Source: Cytophagaceae bacterium (GTDB taxonomy: Bacteria > Bacteroidota > Bacteroidia > Cytophagales > Flexibacteraceae). From it: 64,000 nt of DNA. The stretch spans positions 22,668 through 86,667 of the forward strand of contig JAIXYP010000025.1 of NCBI GenBank assembly GCA_027490155.1, written 5' to 3'. The notes under the pieces were generated by a model that worked only from the letters and a program-made list of their open reading frames with translations, made no database searches and had not been told where the DNA came from. A program made the position numbers and the translations under genes. The stretch's first letter is position 1; the number at the start of each line of letters is the position of its first letter. Shown piece by piece: positions 37,203 through 45,972 of this stretch.

Positions 37203-37802
37203 TTAGCTACCGATCACAACTTTGGCAAAGCGGATGGTTTTGTCGTTGAGGAGGTAACCTTTTTCAACTTCGTCCAGGACGGTACCTTTCTGCTCGGGTG
37301 TTGGGGATGGTATCTGGGTAATAGCCTCATGGAGGTCGGGGTTGAAGGCAGTACCGCCGGCGTTCATGGGTTTTAGGCCCATTTGCTCGAGCGTGACACG
37401 GAGTTTGTTATGTACAAGGCTCATGCCATCCCGCAGGGCCTCAAGATCTGTGGCTGTGGCCATGGCCTTTTGAGCCCGTTCGAAATCATCAAGGGTCGGG
37501 ATTAGCTTCAGGATAACGTTTTCGCCAGCGTTCAGGATCAAATCGGCCTTTTCTCGCTGTGTCCGGCGACGGAAGTTATCATACTCGCTATAGAGGCGGA
37601 GGTACTTGTCCTTCCACTCTACAAGCTCTGCCTGCGCCTTGGCTAGGGGGTCTGGCTCGGAGGTAGGCTCTGCTTCGATTGGCTCTGCGGCGGTGTCCTC
37701 GGCGTTTTGGTCCTGATCATTGGCCAGCTGGTCGATTGTGGCGCCAGCAGTATCAACTTGGGCATCAGGGTTGAGGGTTGGTTCTTGTGCGGTGGTGGCC
37801 AT
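37203..37802 (-). CDS. grpE: Nucleotide exchange factor GrpE
   Basis: This 199-residue protein has an acidic N-terminal tail, then the long helix with WKDKYLRLYSEYDNFRRRTQREK (residues about 62-85). The C-terminal beta domain contains the conserved GGTAFNPDLHEAITQIP and ends with GYLLNDKTIRFAKVVIG. It releases ADP from DnaK. It is the first gene of the grpE-dnaJ operon. No CIRCE element or heat-shock box was seen upstream. Confidence 0.95.
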   Translation of the reverse strand: MATTAQEPTLNPDAQVDTAGATIDQLANDQDQNAEDTAAEPIEAEPTSEPDPLAKAQAELVEWKDKYLRLYSEYDNFRRRTQREKADLILNAGENVILKLIPTLDDFERAQKAMATATDLEALRDGMSLVHNKLRVTLEQMGLKPMNAGGTAFNPDLHEAITQIPSPTPEQKGTVLDEVEKGYLLNDKTIRFAKVVIGS

Positions 37803-38223
37803 AGTTGGAGTTATCAGAGTGGCTGCTATTGTAGTGACGGTTGGCGGTTGGCCTTGGTCAGGGGATGATGGTTTGACTGGTAAGGCCTCCTGCAGATTTA
37901 TCAGGTTTGGCCTGTTGAACCCCGATCAGGAAATCAGTACCAAATGGCTAAACAATTGAATGCTTTGGCTCAATCGACAACACCTTCGAAAGGCAGTTCG
38001 CCAAGCAGGGATCGAAAAAAGCCGTGCAAAACTACACCAACAAACTGACAAGCTGACGTAATCTTGGTGGGATTAGGCAGGGAGTTGTTGGCGGATTGGG
38101 TTCAATTGCAATGGCTCAATTTGTAAGCCAAAGGTGCAAAAGGGGCAAGTATAGTGTCCAGAAGGCATCTAGATGTGTCGTTTTGGCAGGATAGGGCTAC
38201 CCTCAGGACATGGTGCCTAGTGC
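37803..38223. other. Intergenic region, 421 bp, upstream of grpE
   Basis: Should hold the grpE promoter. I found neither a CIRCE repeat nor an exact Bacteroidota -7 box on the minus strand; no other gene is visible. Confidence 0.5.
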
Positions 38224-39915
38224 CTATCGTGGCCTCACCTTGGTCGAAAGGGGATGCATAGCCACTCCTATATGTTGGTCAAGCCCGGTGATGGTCAGCG
38301 AGCCCCCTTGTGACATCCGCTCGTGGTTCTGGTCTTGTAATCGTTCTTGGGTCGTATGGTCCACCAGACGAGCCTCCGAAAAGTCGATCCTGATTGGCAG
38401 ATTGGCCGGGATACCCTGCAATGCCTTATCCAGCGCAATGTAATTGGTGAAAATAGCTGGGGACCGATAGGTGATCAGGACCTGATCGGGGCTGGTCTCA
38501 ATTGTGAACCGGGGCCTGAAAAGGGTCTGGAGGTTAGCCCCACGCCAAAAGTGGAAAGCCAAATTGATCAGAATGCCGGCGCTGATGCCAAGCAACAGGT
38601 CGGTCCAGAGGGTGACGGCGATGGTCACGACAAAGATCAAGAACTGCTCGTGCCCCTCTTTCCAGCTATGGATGAAGTGTTTGGGGGCAGCCAGGCGATA
38701 ACCTGTAAAGACCAACATTGCAGCCAAGGCGGCCAAGGGAATCTGCTGCAATAAGCCGGGCAGGAAATAGACAAAGGCGAACAAAAATAGGCCATGGAAG
38801 ATGTTGGCCCAGCGGGTGCGGGCGCCATTGGCCAAGTTGGCAGAGCTCCGTACAACCTCGGCGATCATGGGCAGGCCACCGACAAACCCACAAATGAGGT
38901 TGCCGACACCAATGACTAGGATGCTGCGGTTCATGTCCGTTTTGCGGCGGAAGGGGTCAAGGGCATCGATGGCTTGGCAGGTCAAGAGACTTTCGATGCT
39001 ACCAACAAGGGCAAACATCAGGACGTAGCCCCAAGAGGCAGGCATGGCCAATGCGCTGAAATCAGGAAAGGTGATGACTGATACCAAATCGTCAGGCAGC
39101 GTGACCAAAAACCTGATCGGGTCCATGGCATAACTCTGGCCCTGGAAACTATAGTTGTGGACTTGCTCGAGCGAAAAGTAGCTCGTGAGGGCAATGGCAG
39201 CGATCAGGACCAGCAACTGAGCGGGGACCTTGCGCAACCAGGGTACATTCATGAGCGGGAGGCTGATCAGCAAATAGAGGCTAAAGAGCCCAATGATGGT
39301 GATGAAGGGGTTGTGTTGGGCAAGGGTTTCTGGTAGGGCCAAGAACAAGTCGATGGGCTCTTTGGCAGTTGGTTTGACCCCAAAGACGGTATGGATCTGT
39401 TTGCTGATGATGATCAGCCCAATGGCGGCCAACATGCCATGGACAGCCGCAGCAGGGAACAAGTTCATCAATCGGCCTGCCTTCAGGAGGCCAAAAACGA
39501 TCTGGAGGACTGAAGCGACAACGATGACGGCAAGGGTGTTACGGTATCCAGCTTGGAGGTCGCCACCGCCTAAGGTCTGGACGGAGCCAACGACAATGGC
39601 AATCATGCCGGCAGCTGGCCCATTAATGGTCAGGAATCCACCACCCAGTTTGCCAACCAAAACACCTCCGACAATAGCTGTCAGGATGCCGGCAGCAGGC
39701 GGAAAGTTGCTCGCGATCGAAATGCCCAAACAGAGCGGCAAGGCAACCAGAAATACCAAAAATCCTGAAAGGGCATCCTTCTGCCAGTTTTGGCGCAGAC
39801 CAGCGAGGCCTGTCAGGGGTGGGACTGGCAAACCCATAACTGGCGTCATTTCCTGCATCCCAGATTGGGCCTCGCGGCGAGAAGCTTGTGGGTCTATGGA
39901 GCTTGGTTGTGGCAT
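38224..39915 (-). CDS. SulP (SLC26) family anion transporter with STAS domain
   Basis: This 563-residue inner-membrane protein has ten or more segments. The SulP-typical start is visible in DALSGFLVFLVALPLCLGIS; the family core continues with GPAAGMIAIV and the GSIESLLTC region. The C-terminal STAS domain (about 455-563) contains PIRIDFSEARLVDHTTQERLQ. SulP proteins carry sulfate, bicarbonate or other anions; the SulP-STAS type in Bacteroidota is often a bicarbonate or sulfate carrier. No carbonic anhydrase or sulfate assimilation gene is adjacent, so the substrate is open. Confidence 0.9.
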   Translation of the reverse strand: MPQPSSIDPQASRREAQSGMQEMTPVMGLPVPPLTGLAGLRQNWQKDALSGFLVFLVALPLCLGISIASNFPPAAGILTAIVGGVLVGKLGGGFLTINGPAAGMIAIVVGSVQTLGGGDLQAGYRNTLAVIVVASVLQIVFGLLKAGRLMNLFPAAAVHGMLAAIGLIIISKQIHTVFGVKPTAKEPIDLFLALPETLAQHNPFITIIGLFSLYLLISLPLMNVPWLRKVPAQLLVLIAAIALTSYFSLEQVHNYSFQGQSYAMDPIRFLVTLPDDLVSVITFPDFSALAMPASWGYVLMFALVGSIESLLTCQAIDALDPFRRKTDMNRSILVIGVGNLICGFVGGLPMIAEVVRSSANLANGARTRWANIFHGLFLFAFVYFLPGLLQQIPLAALAAMLVFTGYRLAAPKHFIHSWKEGHEQFLIFVVTIAVTLWTDLLLGISAGILINLAFHFWRGANLQTLFRPRFTIETSPDQVLITYRSPAIFTNYIALDKALQGIPANLPIRIDFSEARLVDHTTQERLQDQNHERMSQGGSLTITGLDQHIGVAMHPLSTKVRPR

Positions 39916-40387
39916 TTGGAACCACTAAAATAGCGGCAAAATTTGGGTTTGACCTAGGCGCAAGGGTTAGGCCTGCTTGGCATTGGGATCAAGGCCTTGG
40001 TATTTCAGGCCCAATCGTCCTGTAAAAAGATCGCCTAAGAGCTTGACCAAAGTGTGATTTAGGAGCCCAAATCGTGGTAAAGCTGGGCACAAAGTAAAGG
40101 CCAAAGGACCTAGTTGCTGATTAAGATCTGTTAAGACCATGCCTCGGATGGCGAAAACTGCCATCGAAGCCGAACTTGGCAATGGCGTTGGCCACTGACG
40201 ATGGTGCCTGAATGCACCTAGGCCGCTATATGGATAAATAGGACGTAAGACTAGGCTTGATGTTGGGTACCTTCGCCGACTGAAATCGGCAATACCGATG
40301 TATCTGAGGTCAAACCAAGGCATCTCTGTTTGACTCGGACCAGGACAATAACTACGCAATAACAACCGCTCAAAACCGATCATCCCT
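39916..40387. other. Intergenic region, 472 bp, with a doubtful reading frame
   Basis: A 145-codon minus-strand frame (39967-40404) is open here but overlaps the start of the plus-strand methylase gene, has no recognisable domain and has Pro/Arg/Leu-rich composition suggesting chance. I see no strong hairpin. Confidence 0.4.
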
Positions 40388-41134
40388 ATGGCTGCACCTA
40401 CCACCGCCCAACTGAAGTTTGTACAGTCCTTGTTGCAAAAAAAATATAGGTCCGAGCACGGCTATTTCTTGGTCGAAGGGGCTAAAAACCTACAAGAGCT
40501 GGCCAATAGTGGTTGGCCTGTGGAGCGATACTGGATATCTGAAGGATTTTTGAACGATTTGCCAAGCGCCCGCAACTGGGACCCAATGCCCGAAATCGTC
40601 CCGCTAGCCACACTTGAGCGGGTCTCGAGCCTCCAGAACAACCACACAGGTGTTGCCGTTGTGCCGATGCCAGACTATGGCCGGTTCACTAGGGCAGAAG
40701 GCGAATGGGTATTGGCCCTCGACCAAGTGCGAGACCCTGGCAACCTAGGCACCATCATCCGGATTGCGGACTGGTACGGCATCCGAAAAATCGTCCTGAG
40801 CCCAGATAGTGTCGAGCCTACCAACCCCAAAGTGGTGGCCGCCAGCATGGGTTCATTCTTCAGGGTTAAGGTTTATGAAAAAGGCCTTGCAGCCATCTTT
40901 GCCGAGGACCCTGATGTCGTACTGGGTGCCTATATGGATGGTGAGAATCTCCATAACACACGACTACCAAACACAGGTGGCTACCTATTAATGGGCAGCG
41001 AGAGCCATGGCATCAGCGAGGCACTAAGTGGTTTTGTGACCCAACGGCTAAGCATCCCTAGGTTTGGCGAGGCCGAGTCACTCAATGTTGGGGTGGCGAC
41101 AGCTGTTATCCTTGATGCTGTGAGGCGAGGATAA
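40388..41134 (+). CDS. SpoU/TrmH family RNA methyltransferase
   Basis: This 248-residue protein has a substrate-binding N-domain (FVQSLLQKKYRSEHGYFLVEG, typical of RNA 2-prime-O-methylases) and a SPOUT knot domain. Motif 1 is LDQVRDPGNLGTIIRIADW, motif 2 is LMGSESHGIS and motif 3 is LSIPRFGEAESLNVGVATAV. It methylates ribose in rRNA or tRNA using SAM; the exact nucleotide cannot be told. It stands alone on the plus strand and ends at a bidirectional terminator. Confidence 0.9.
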   Translation: MAAPTTAQLKFVQSLLQKKYRSEHGYFLVEGAKNLQELANSGWPVERYWISEGFLNDLPSARNWDPMPEIVPLATLERVSSLQNNHTGVAVVPMPDYGRFTRAEGEWVLALDQVRDPGNLGTIIRIADWYGIRKIVLSPDSVEPTNPKVVAASMGSFFRVKVYEKGLAAIFAEDPDVVLGAYMDGENLHNTRLPNTGGYLLMGSESHGISEALSGFVTQRLSIPRFGEAESLNVGVATAVILDAVRRG

Positions 41135-41221
41135 AGCTATGCACACTGCCCCACTGGAGGTATCGGTCCGGTTAACTTCATGATCATGTAGTTGATCTTG
41201 GTTTGAACACTCAAGAAATAT

Positions 41222-41262
41222 AAAGCCCCAGACCTGCGATTTACCTGCTGGTCTGGGGCTTT
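41222..41262. terminator. Bidirectional terminator, 13-bp perfect stem
   Basis: AAAGCCCCAGACC (41222-41234) pairs with GGTCTGGGGCTTT (41250-41262), loop 15 nt, between convergent methylase and pyrophosphatase genes. The A/T ends supply T-runs on both strands. Confidence 0.9.
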
Positions 41263-41302
41263 GGTTTTACTAGTCTAAAACTAGCTAGGCTTATTAGTAT
41301 GA

Positions 41303-41854
41303 CTAGCGTGCGCCTTGTCCGTAGGTCTCTTTGTAGATCTGGATAGAGCGACGGATGGCGTCAAAGGCGACCTCTTTGCTTAGGAAGTCTTCGACGATGA
41401 CGGTTTTGTTTTCCAACACCTTGTACTCCTCAAAGAAGTGCTTCATCTCACGGGTGGTGTGAGGGGGCAGCTCATGGATTTCGTTGATGTGGTTAACGGA
41501 GGCATCATTGGCAGCGACGGCGATGATTTTGCTATCGTTATCGCCAGCATCGATCATTTTCATGACTCCGATGACCTTGGCCTCGACCATACAGTTGGGT
41601 GGTAGCTGCTCGCTACAGATGACCATGATGTCCAAGGGATCCTTGTCGTCGTCATAGGTCTGGGGGATAAACCCGTAGTTGGCTGGGTAGTGCACGGCAC
41701 TATAAAGCACACGGTCGAGTTTCATTAGGCCTGTGGCCTTGTCGAGCTCGAACTTGGCCTTGCTGCCTTTAGGGATTTCGATGATGGCATTGACGATATA
41801 AGGCGCTTTGGGGCCAAAGGTGACGTCGTGCCAAGGATGTAGTGTTCCTTTCAT
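41303..41854 (-). CDS. ppa: Inorganic pyrophosphatase
   Basis: This 183-residue family I (soluble) pyrophosphatase hydrolyses PPi to phosphate, driving biosynthesis. Visible active-site elements are IEIPKGSKAKFELDK (substrate lysine), the region YPANYGFIPQTYDDDKDPLDIMV, which carries the metal-binding aspartates, and VIGVMKMIDAGDNDSKIIAV. The length matches the bacterial family. It is monocistronic, transcribed toward the shared terminator. Confidence 0.97.
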   Translation of the reverse strand: MKGTLHPWHDVTFGPKAPYIVNAIIEIPKGSKAKFELDKATGLMKLDRVLYSAVHYPANYGFIPQTYDDDKDPLDIMVICSEQLPPNCMVEAKVIGVMKMIDAGDNDSKIIAVAANDASVNHINEIHELPPHTTREMKHFFEEYKVLENKTVIVEDFLSKEVAFDAIRRSIQIYKETYGQGAR

Positions 41855-42360
41855 ATTAGAGAGGGCAATCGTAAAAAAGCAAAAAAGTCGGTTAAATATG
41901 CGCCTATTGTTGATTGTTAGCCACCAGTACGATCGGACATATGAGTTGGTGATGGCCCAGCAGTTTTGCTAAACCATGCACGACCTACACAAGACTTGAT
42001 CCTGAGGCAACTATTTGGTAATGAGCGATGGTATGGCCACGGGTGTATTAGCATGACCAAAGACCTAACACCCGAGACCAGGACCCATTCTGGGGGTCAG
42101 AATGGGTGGTCAGCGGGCATTAGGTGGCGCAAAGTAACAGATTATTACCAAGTTCGGTACTGTACGAGCCAGTGATGCCTGGCAGGTAATGGTAGGCAAT
42201 AGACCATTACAAAATGCGCTGGGAGGCTCAGGATGAACAACCCAAGCAGCCAAATTGGTAGGTGGAAATCAGGTCTTACCACAAGGTCTAGATGTGCGCT
42301 TTAGACAATATCATGGTCTAGATGCTGCCAAAGCCAGGACTTGGGGTTTAATTTGCGCAT
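41855..42360. other. Divergent intergenic region, 506 bp, with a tight hairpin
   Basis: Lies between ppa (minus) and pyrD (plus). The short frame at 41966-42175 is not convincing. A 10-bp perfect stem (ACCCATTCTG at 42083-42092 with CAGAATGGGT at 42098-42107, 5-nt loop) stands out. Near the pyrD start, TAATTTGC (42350-42357) is a near-miss to the -7 box. Confidence 0.5.
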
Positions 42361-43398
42361 ATGTATTGGCTCCTCAGACCCTTTTTGTTTTTACTCAGTG
42401 CCGAGACGGCCCATTCCCTGACGATGGGGGTAATGAAGTTCTTGTTCCGCATCCCAGGCTTTGGAGGGCTGATGTCGGTATTGTATACAACCAAGGACCA
42501 ACGCTTGGGCCGCGAGGTGATGGGCATTTGGTTCCCGAACCCAGTAGGCCTAGCAGCCGGGATGGACAAAAATGCAAGCCTGCTCGAAAACTGGCGTCAC
42601 CTCGGTTTTGGCTATATCGAGATTGGGACGGTGACCCCTAAGGCACAAGACGGAAACCCCAAACCAAGGCTATTTCGGCTACCGAAGGACAAGGCCCTGA
42701 TCAACCGCATGGGTTTTAACAACATCGGTATGAAGCGGATTGCCTATCGGTTATCTGGGCGACTTAACAAGTTGGTAGTAGGTGGCAACATTGGCAAAAA
42801 CAAGGACACACCAAACGAAAGGGCCTCTCTAGACTACGAGCTTTGTTTTCGTGAGCTGGCACCCTTGGTGGACTTCATCACAGTGAACGTCAGCAGCCCC
42901 AATACGCCGGGCTTAAGGGCACTGCAAGGCAAAGAGGAGCTGGCCAAGATCTTGAACCGCCTTAACGAACTGAATTTCAAGCTTATGCAGCTTAATAGGC
43001 CAATCTTGCTCAAGATTGCGCCTGACCTAACGGACGAACAATTGGTTGACATTGCGGACCTCGTGAAGTCCTGCAACCTATCAGGCGTGGTCGCAACTAA
43101 TACCACCATCAGCAGAGAGGGCTTACGGACCAATGCTAAACGGGTGGAACGCATGGGCGCTGGTGGGCTGAGTGGCGCACCTGTACACAAGCGGAGCCTA
43201 GAGGTTGTAACCCTATTGCGGCATCAGCTAGGACGGAACTATGCCATCATCGGTGTCGGTGGCATCAGCAGTGCCGACGAGGCGGTCAATATGCTTAAAG
43301 CAGGGGCCGATTTGGTGCAGGTTTATACAGGATTGGTATATCAGGGGCCTGCGCTGATGGGGCGGATCAATAAGGCTGTGCTGAAGGCTGGCCTGTAG
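42361..43398 (+). CDS. pyrD: Dihydroorotate dehydrogenase, quinone-dependent (class 2)
   Basis: This 345-residue membrane-associated flavoenzyme oxidises dihydroorotate to orotate in pyrimidine synthesis and passes electrons to quinone. Class 2 features are the N-terminal amphipathic helix (LLRPFLFLLSAETAHSL), NPVGLAAGMDKNA, and the motif NVSSPNTPGLRALQ with the serine base. The FMN-phosphate segments GVGGISSADEA and GADLVQVYTGL are also present. No other pyr genes are adjacent. Confidence 0.96.
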   Translation: MYWLLRPFLFLLSAETAHSLTMGVMKFLFRIPGFGGLMSVLYTTKDQRLGREVMGIWFPNPVGLAAGMDKNASLLENWRHLGFGYIEIGTVTPKAQDGNPKPRLFRLPKDKALINRMGFNNIGMKRIAYRLSGRLNKLVVGGNIGKNKDTPNERASLDYELCFRELAPLVDFITVNVSSPNTPGLRALQGKEELAKILNRLNELNFKLMQLNRPILLKIAPDLTDEQLVDIADLVKSCNLSGVVATNTTISREGLRTNAKRVERMGAGGLSGAPVHKRSLEVVTLLRHQLGRNYAIIGVGGISSADEAVNMLKAGADLVQVYTGLVYQGPALMGRINKAVLKAGL

Positions 43399-43480
43399 TG
43401 GTAATGGACTATTTTTGGTTTAAAGCATATCCTCGGTACTGCCTAGGCTATGTTGGTATGGGTTCGGGCTAACTATTGGC

Positions 43481-43513
43481 TTGCGATTGGCAAAAAGTGG
43501 ACAATTATTTTTG
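43481..43513 (+). promoter_or_regulatory. Candidate promoter of the glycan-binding-like T9SS protein
   Basis: TTG at 43481-43483, then 22 nt, then TATTTTTG at 43506-43513, which fits TAnnTTTG. The spacer is slightly long and the leader would be about 110 nt. Confidence 0.4.
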
Positions 43514-43629
43514 ACCTAGCTGATTAGTTACGAGGCTTGACATGCCTCTTTACACAAAGGACAATGCGCTATCCAGAGTGTAGCTAGACCTAACATCACC
43601 CAAAACCAATTAACCACGAACCCATTGCA

Positions 43630-45009
43630 ATGAAAAAGATTCTACTATTAGCAATTGCAAGCCTATTTGTCGCCCATTTTGGCCTAGGCCAGATCGTTGG
43701 CGAAAACATGATCGAAAACTTCGAGAACACTCGTAGGATCAACTATGGCTACATCAGCGGAGCCTTTAGCCAACCAATCGGGAATCCATATTTGGGCCTT
43801 GGCAATACAAGTAGTCAAGTTGGCCAATATGTACGTAGCGCTGGCACCCAGTATGACGTCATCGTCTGCAACCTAGTTGGCAACGCTGTTGGCATCAATG
43901 ACTATATCGCCGGCACAAAAAAATTTAGCATGAAGGTCTATACAACTGCCCCAGTCGGCACAAGTGTGGAACTCACGATGCAAAATGCAGCCATCGCATC
44001 TGGCCCCTACCCAGTCGGTCGGCATAGTGTGTACAGCGCCACCACCACAATCCGTAACGGATGGCAAACCCTGACCTTTACGTTCAGCAACCAGCCAACG
44101 ACCAACACCCCTGCCGCTCAGCTGGACCAGATGGTGATTTCGTTCAACAACAACTCGTTCACCGGGGATACTTATACCTGGGATGACCTTGCTGGTGTGG
44201 CCCTCAACAACGTCACAGCCCCAACAACCAACGATTTCCTTTGGGCAAATTTTGGCACCATCAACCACTTGGCCTTTAACCGTGCAGACGGTGCTTGGTC
44301 TAAGGTCCTGAACCCAGACCGTGCTGGCAACCCATCAGACAGTGTGGCTCGTTACGTCCGGAGTGGCGTGCAGTATGACGTCTTGGCCCTGCGCTGGGAT
44401 GCCCAACTACGCAACCTTGCTGACTACCGTGCTAACACCAAAAAATTCAGCTTGAAAGTCTGGAGCCCTGCTGCTGGCACCACAATCCAGTTTACACTGC
44501 AAGACAGCCTTGCCGCCCGAGGCGGATATCCTGCTGGCCGTTCTAGTGAGTTCACTGGTGTGACCACCACTACCAACCAATGGGAGAAAGTAGTCCTGAC
44601 ATGGGTTAATACTCCTGATGCTTCAGTTACCGATGCCAATGTCAACGAGCTGGCTATCCTGTACAATAGCAACACCTTTGCGCCAATTACAGTTTATATG
44701 GATAGCTTATACGGTCCGCAGTTCACCCCTGTGATCAACAGTTTGGACCAAGTAACTGCAAAAACAACTGTTAAAGCCTATCCACAGCCAACAAACAATG
44801 TCCTGAATCTTGTTGCGGCTAATAACGAAGCCATCACAGCGCTTATGGTCCGGGATATGACTGGCCGTGCCGTGATCACACAGGAGATGCCAAATAACCA
44901 AAACGCAGTGCTGACCCTTAACGTAGCCGAGCTTCCGGCTGGTGTCTATCAATTGAGTACAAAAACTAGGACTGGCTACGCTAATCAGCCATTTGTTGTC
45001 AAAAAATAG
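43630..45009 (+). CDS. T9SS-exported protein with two tandem CBM-like modules, type A sorting domain
   Basis: This 459-residue protein has a signal peptide (KKILLLAIASLFVAHFGLGQ). Two homologous beta-rich modules of about 165 residues follow (about 25-190 and 195-365). Matching pairs are VGQYVRSAGTQYDVI / VARYVRSGVQYDVLA, GTKKFSMKVYTTAPVG / NTKKFSLKVWSPAAG and GPYPVGRHSVYS / GGYPAGRSSEFT. The tail (VKAYPQPTNNVLNLVA ... LPAGVYQLSTK) is a type A sorting domain. No catalytic motif was seen, so glycan binding is the best guess. It sits just upstream of the sigma/anti-sigma pair of the glucan locus, so a role in that locus is plausible, though it may be a separate unit. Confidence 0.8.
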   Translation: MKKILLLAIASLFVAHFGLGQIVGENMIENFENTRRINYGYISGAFSQPIGNPYLGLGNTSSQVGQYVRSAGTQYDVIVCNLVGNAVGINDYIAGTKKFSMKVYTTAPVGTSVELTMQNAAIASGPYPVGRHSVYSATTTIRNGWQTLTFTFSNQPTTNTPAAQLDQMVISFNNNSFTGDTYTWDDLAGVALNNVTAPTTNDFLWANFGTINHLAFNRADGAWSKVLNPDRAGNPSDSVARYVRSGVQYDVLALRWDAQLRNLADYRANTKKFSLKVWSPAAGTTIQFTLQDSLAARGGYPAGRSSEFTGVTTTTNQWEKVVLTWVNTPDASVTDANVNELAILYNSNTFAPITVYMDSLYGPQFTPVINSLDQVTAKTTVKAYPQPTNNVLNLVAANNEAITALMVRDMTGRAVITQEMPNNQNAVLTLNVAELPAGVYQLSTKTRTGYANQPFVVKK

Positions 45010-45297
45010 GTAAGTTAGGCCTACGGACAGGCCAAAGAGCATTGAACAGGCTTAGTTCAGCAAATCAAGCTTTGCAGCAGTACAATAACCCCGAAAACAA
45101 AATGGACAGTTCGGTCGTTTAGGCCCTATTATCCTCGGGACTGCTACCCAAACTTGACCTTGCTGACCCAGACATGACCATCATGTCCATCCCTGTCAGC
45201 GTCCTTTGGGCTGTCCGTGGTGCTTTTATATCCTTACCTCCGGAAGAACAACACTTAAAAGGCTTGGCTACGACACACTAGCGGCTCTCACACCCCA

Positions 45298-45930
45298 ATG
45301 CGAGACCTTGACCTAAGCGAACAATCGGACCCAGAACTGTGGGCAAAAATGCTCAGAGGCAATGAGGATGCATTAGCTGCACTTCATAGCCGTCATTACC
45401 GTGTCCTTTATCGCTATGCGTTCAAGATCTGTAAAGACAAAGAGCTGAGCCAAGACTGCCTACAAGAATTGTTTTTCCAGCTCTGGAGCCGTCGTAATAC
45501 CCTATCAGAAGTGACCTCAGTGCGTTTCTACCTAATGAAATGGTTGAAACGTGACCTGATCAAGGCGCTCAAGAACGTCAAGACGGAAGTCCAACTGCAG
45601 GACGTGGGCGAGGAATCGTTAGGTGTCACGCTATCGGTCGAGGACATGATCGAGGAGTCGGACGCCGAGCAACACCGCCGGGCAACGATCCAGCAGGCGC
45701 TCAGTGAGTTATCCCCGCGCGAGCGGGAGGTGATCTATATGCGGTTCTTCCTAGAGCTGACCTACGACGAGATTTGCAAAAGCCTCAAACTGAGCTACCA
45801 AGTGGTGATGAACTATGTGCACCGAGCACTAAAAGCCATGCGGTCCAACGAGCTATTTGATAACATTTTCGTCTGGCTACTTGCACTTAGCGCAGCCACA
45901 AAACATTTTTTGATCGAACTGATTAGTTAG
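45298..45930 (+). CDS. ECF-type RNA polymerase sigma factor
   Basis: This 210-residue protein has sigma region 2 (ALHSRHYRVLYRYAFKICKD ... CLQELFFQLWSRR) and region 4 (LSPREREVIYMRF ... LTYDEICKSLKLSYQVVMNYVH), so it is a short sigma-70 of the extracytoplasmic function class. It directly precedes a FecR anti-sigma and a SusC with an N-terminal signalling domain, which is the standard trans-envelope arrangement controlling a polysaccharide locus. It presumably drives the SusC operon when glucan is bound. Confidence 0.9.
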   Translation: MRDLDLSEQSDPELWAKMLRGNEDALAALHSRHYRVLYRYAFKICKDKELSQDCLQELFFQLWSRRNTLSEVTSVRFYLMKWLKRDLIKALKNVKTEVQLQDVGEESLGVTLSVEDMIEESDAEQHRRATIQQALSELSPREREVIYMRFFLELTYDEICKSLKLSYQVVMNYVHRALKAMRSNELFDNIFVWLLALSAATKHFLIELIS

Positions 45931-45972
45931 GGGCACTTTGGATGCTCTTATTGTTAAAATGCCAGTAATCCC

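Noticed and set aside
39967..40404. 145-codon minus-strand frame ahead of the SpoU methylase
   Set aside because: It overlaps the methylase start, has Pro/Arg-rich composition and no recognisable domain. I list the region as intergenic.
41966..42175. 69-codon frame in the ppa-pyrD gap
   Set aside because: No start context, no domain and atypical composition; it also runs through the hairpin.
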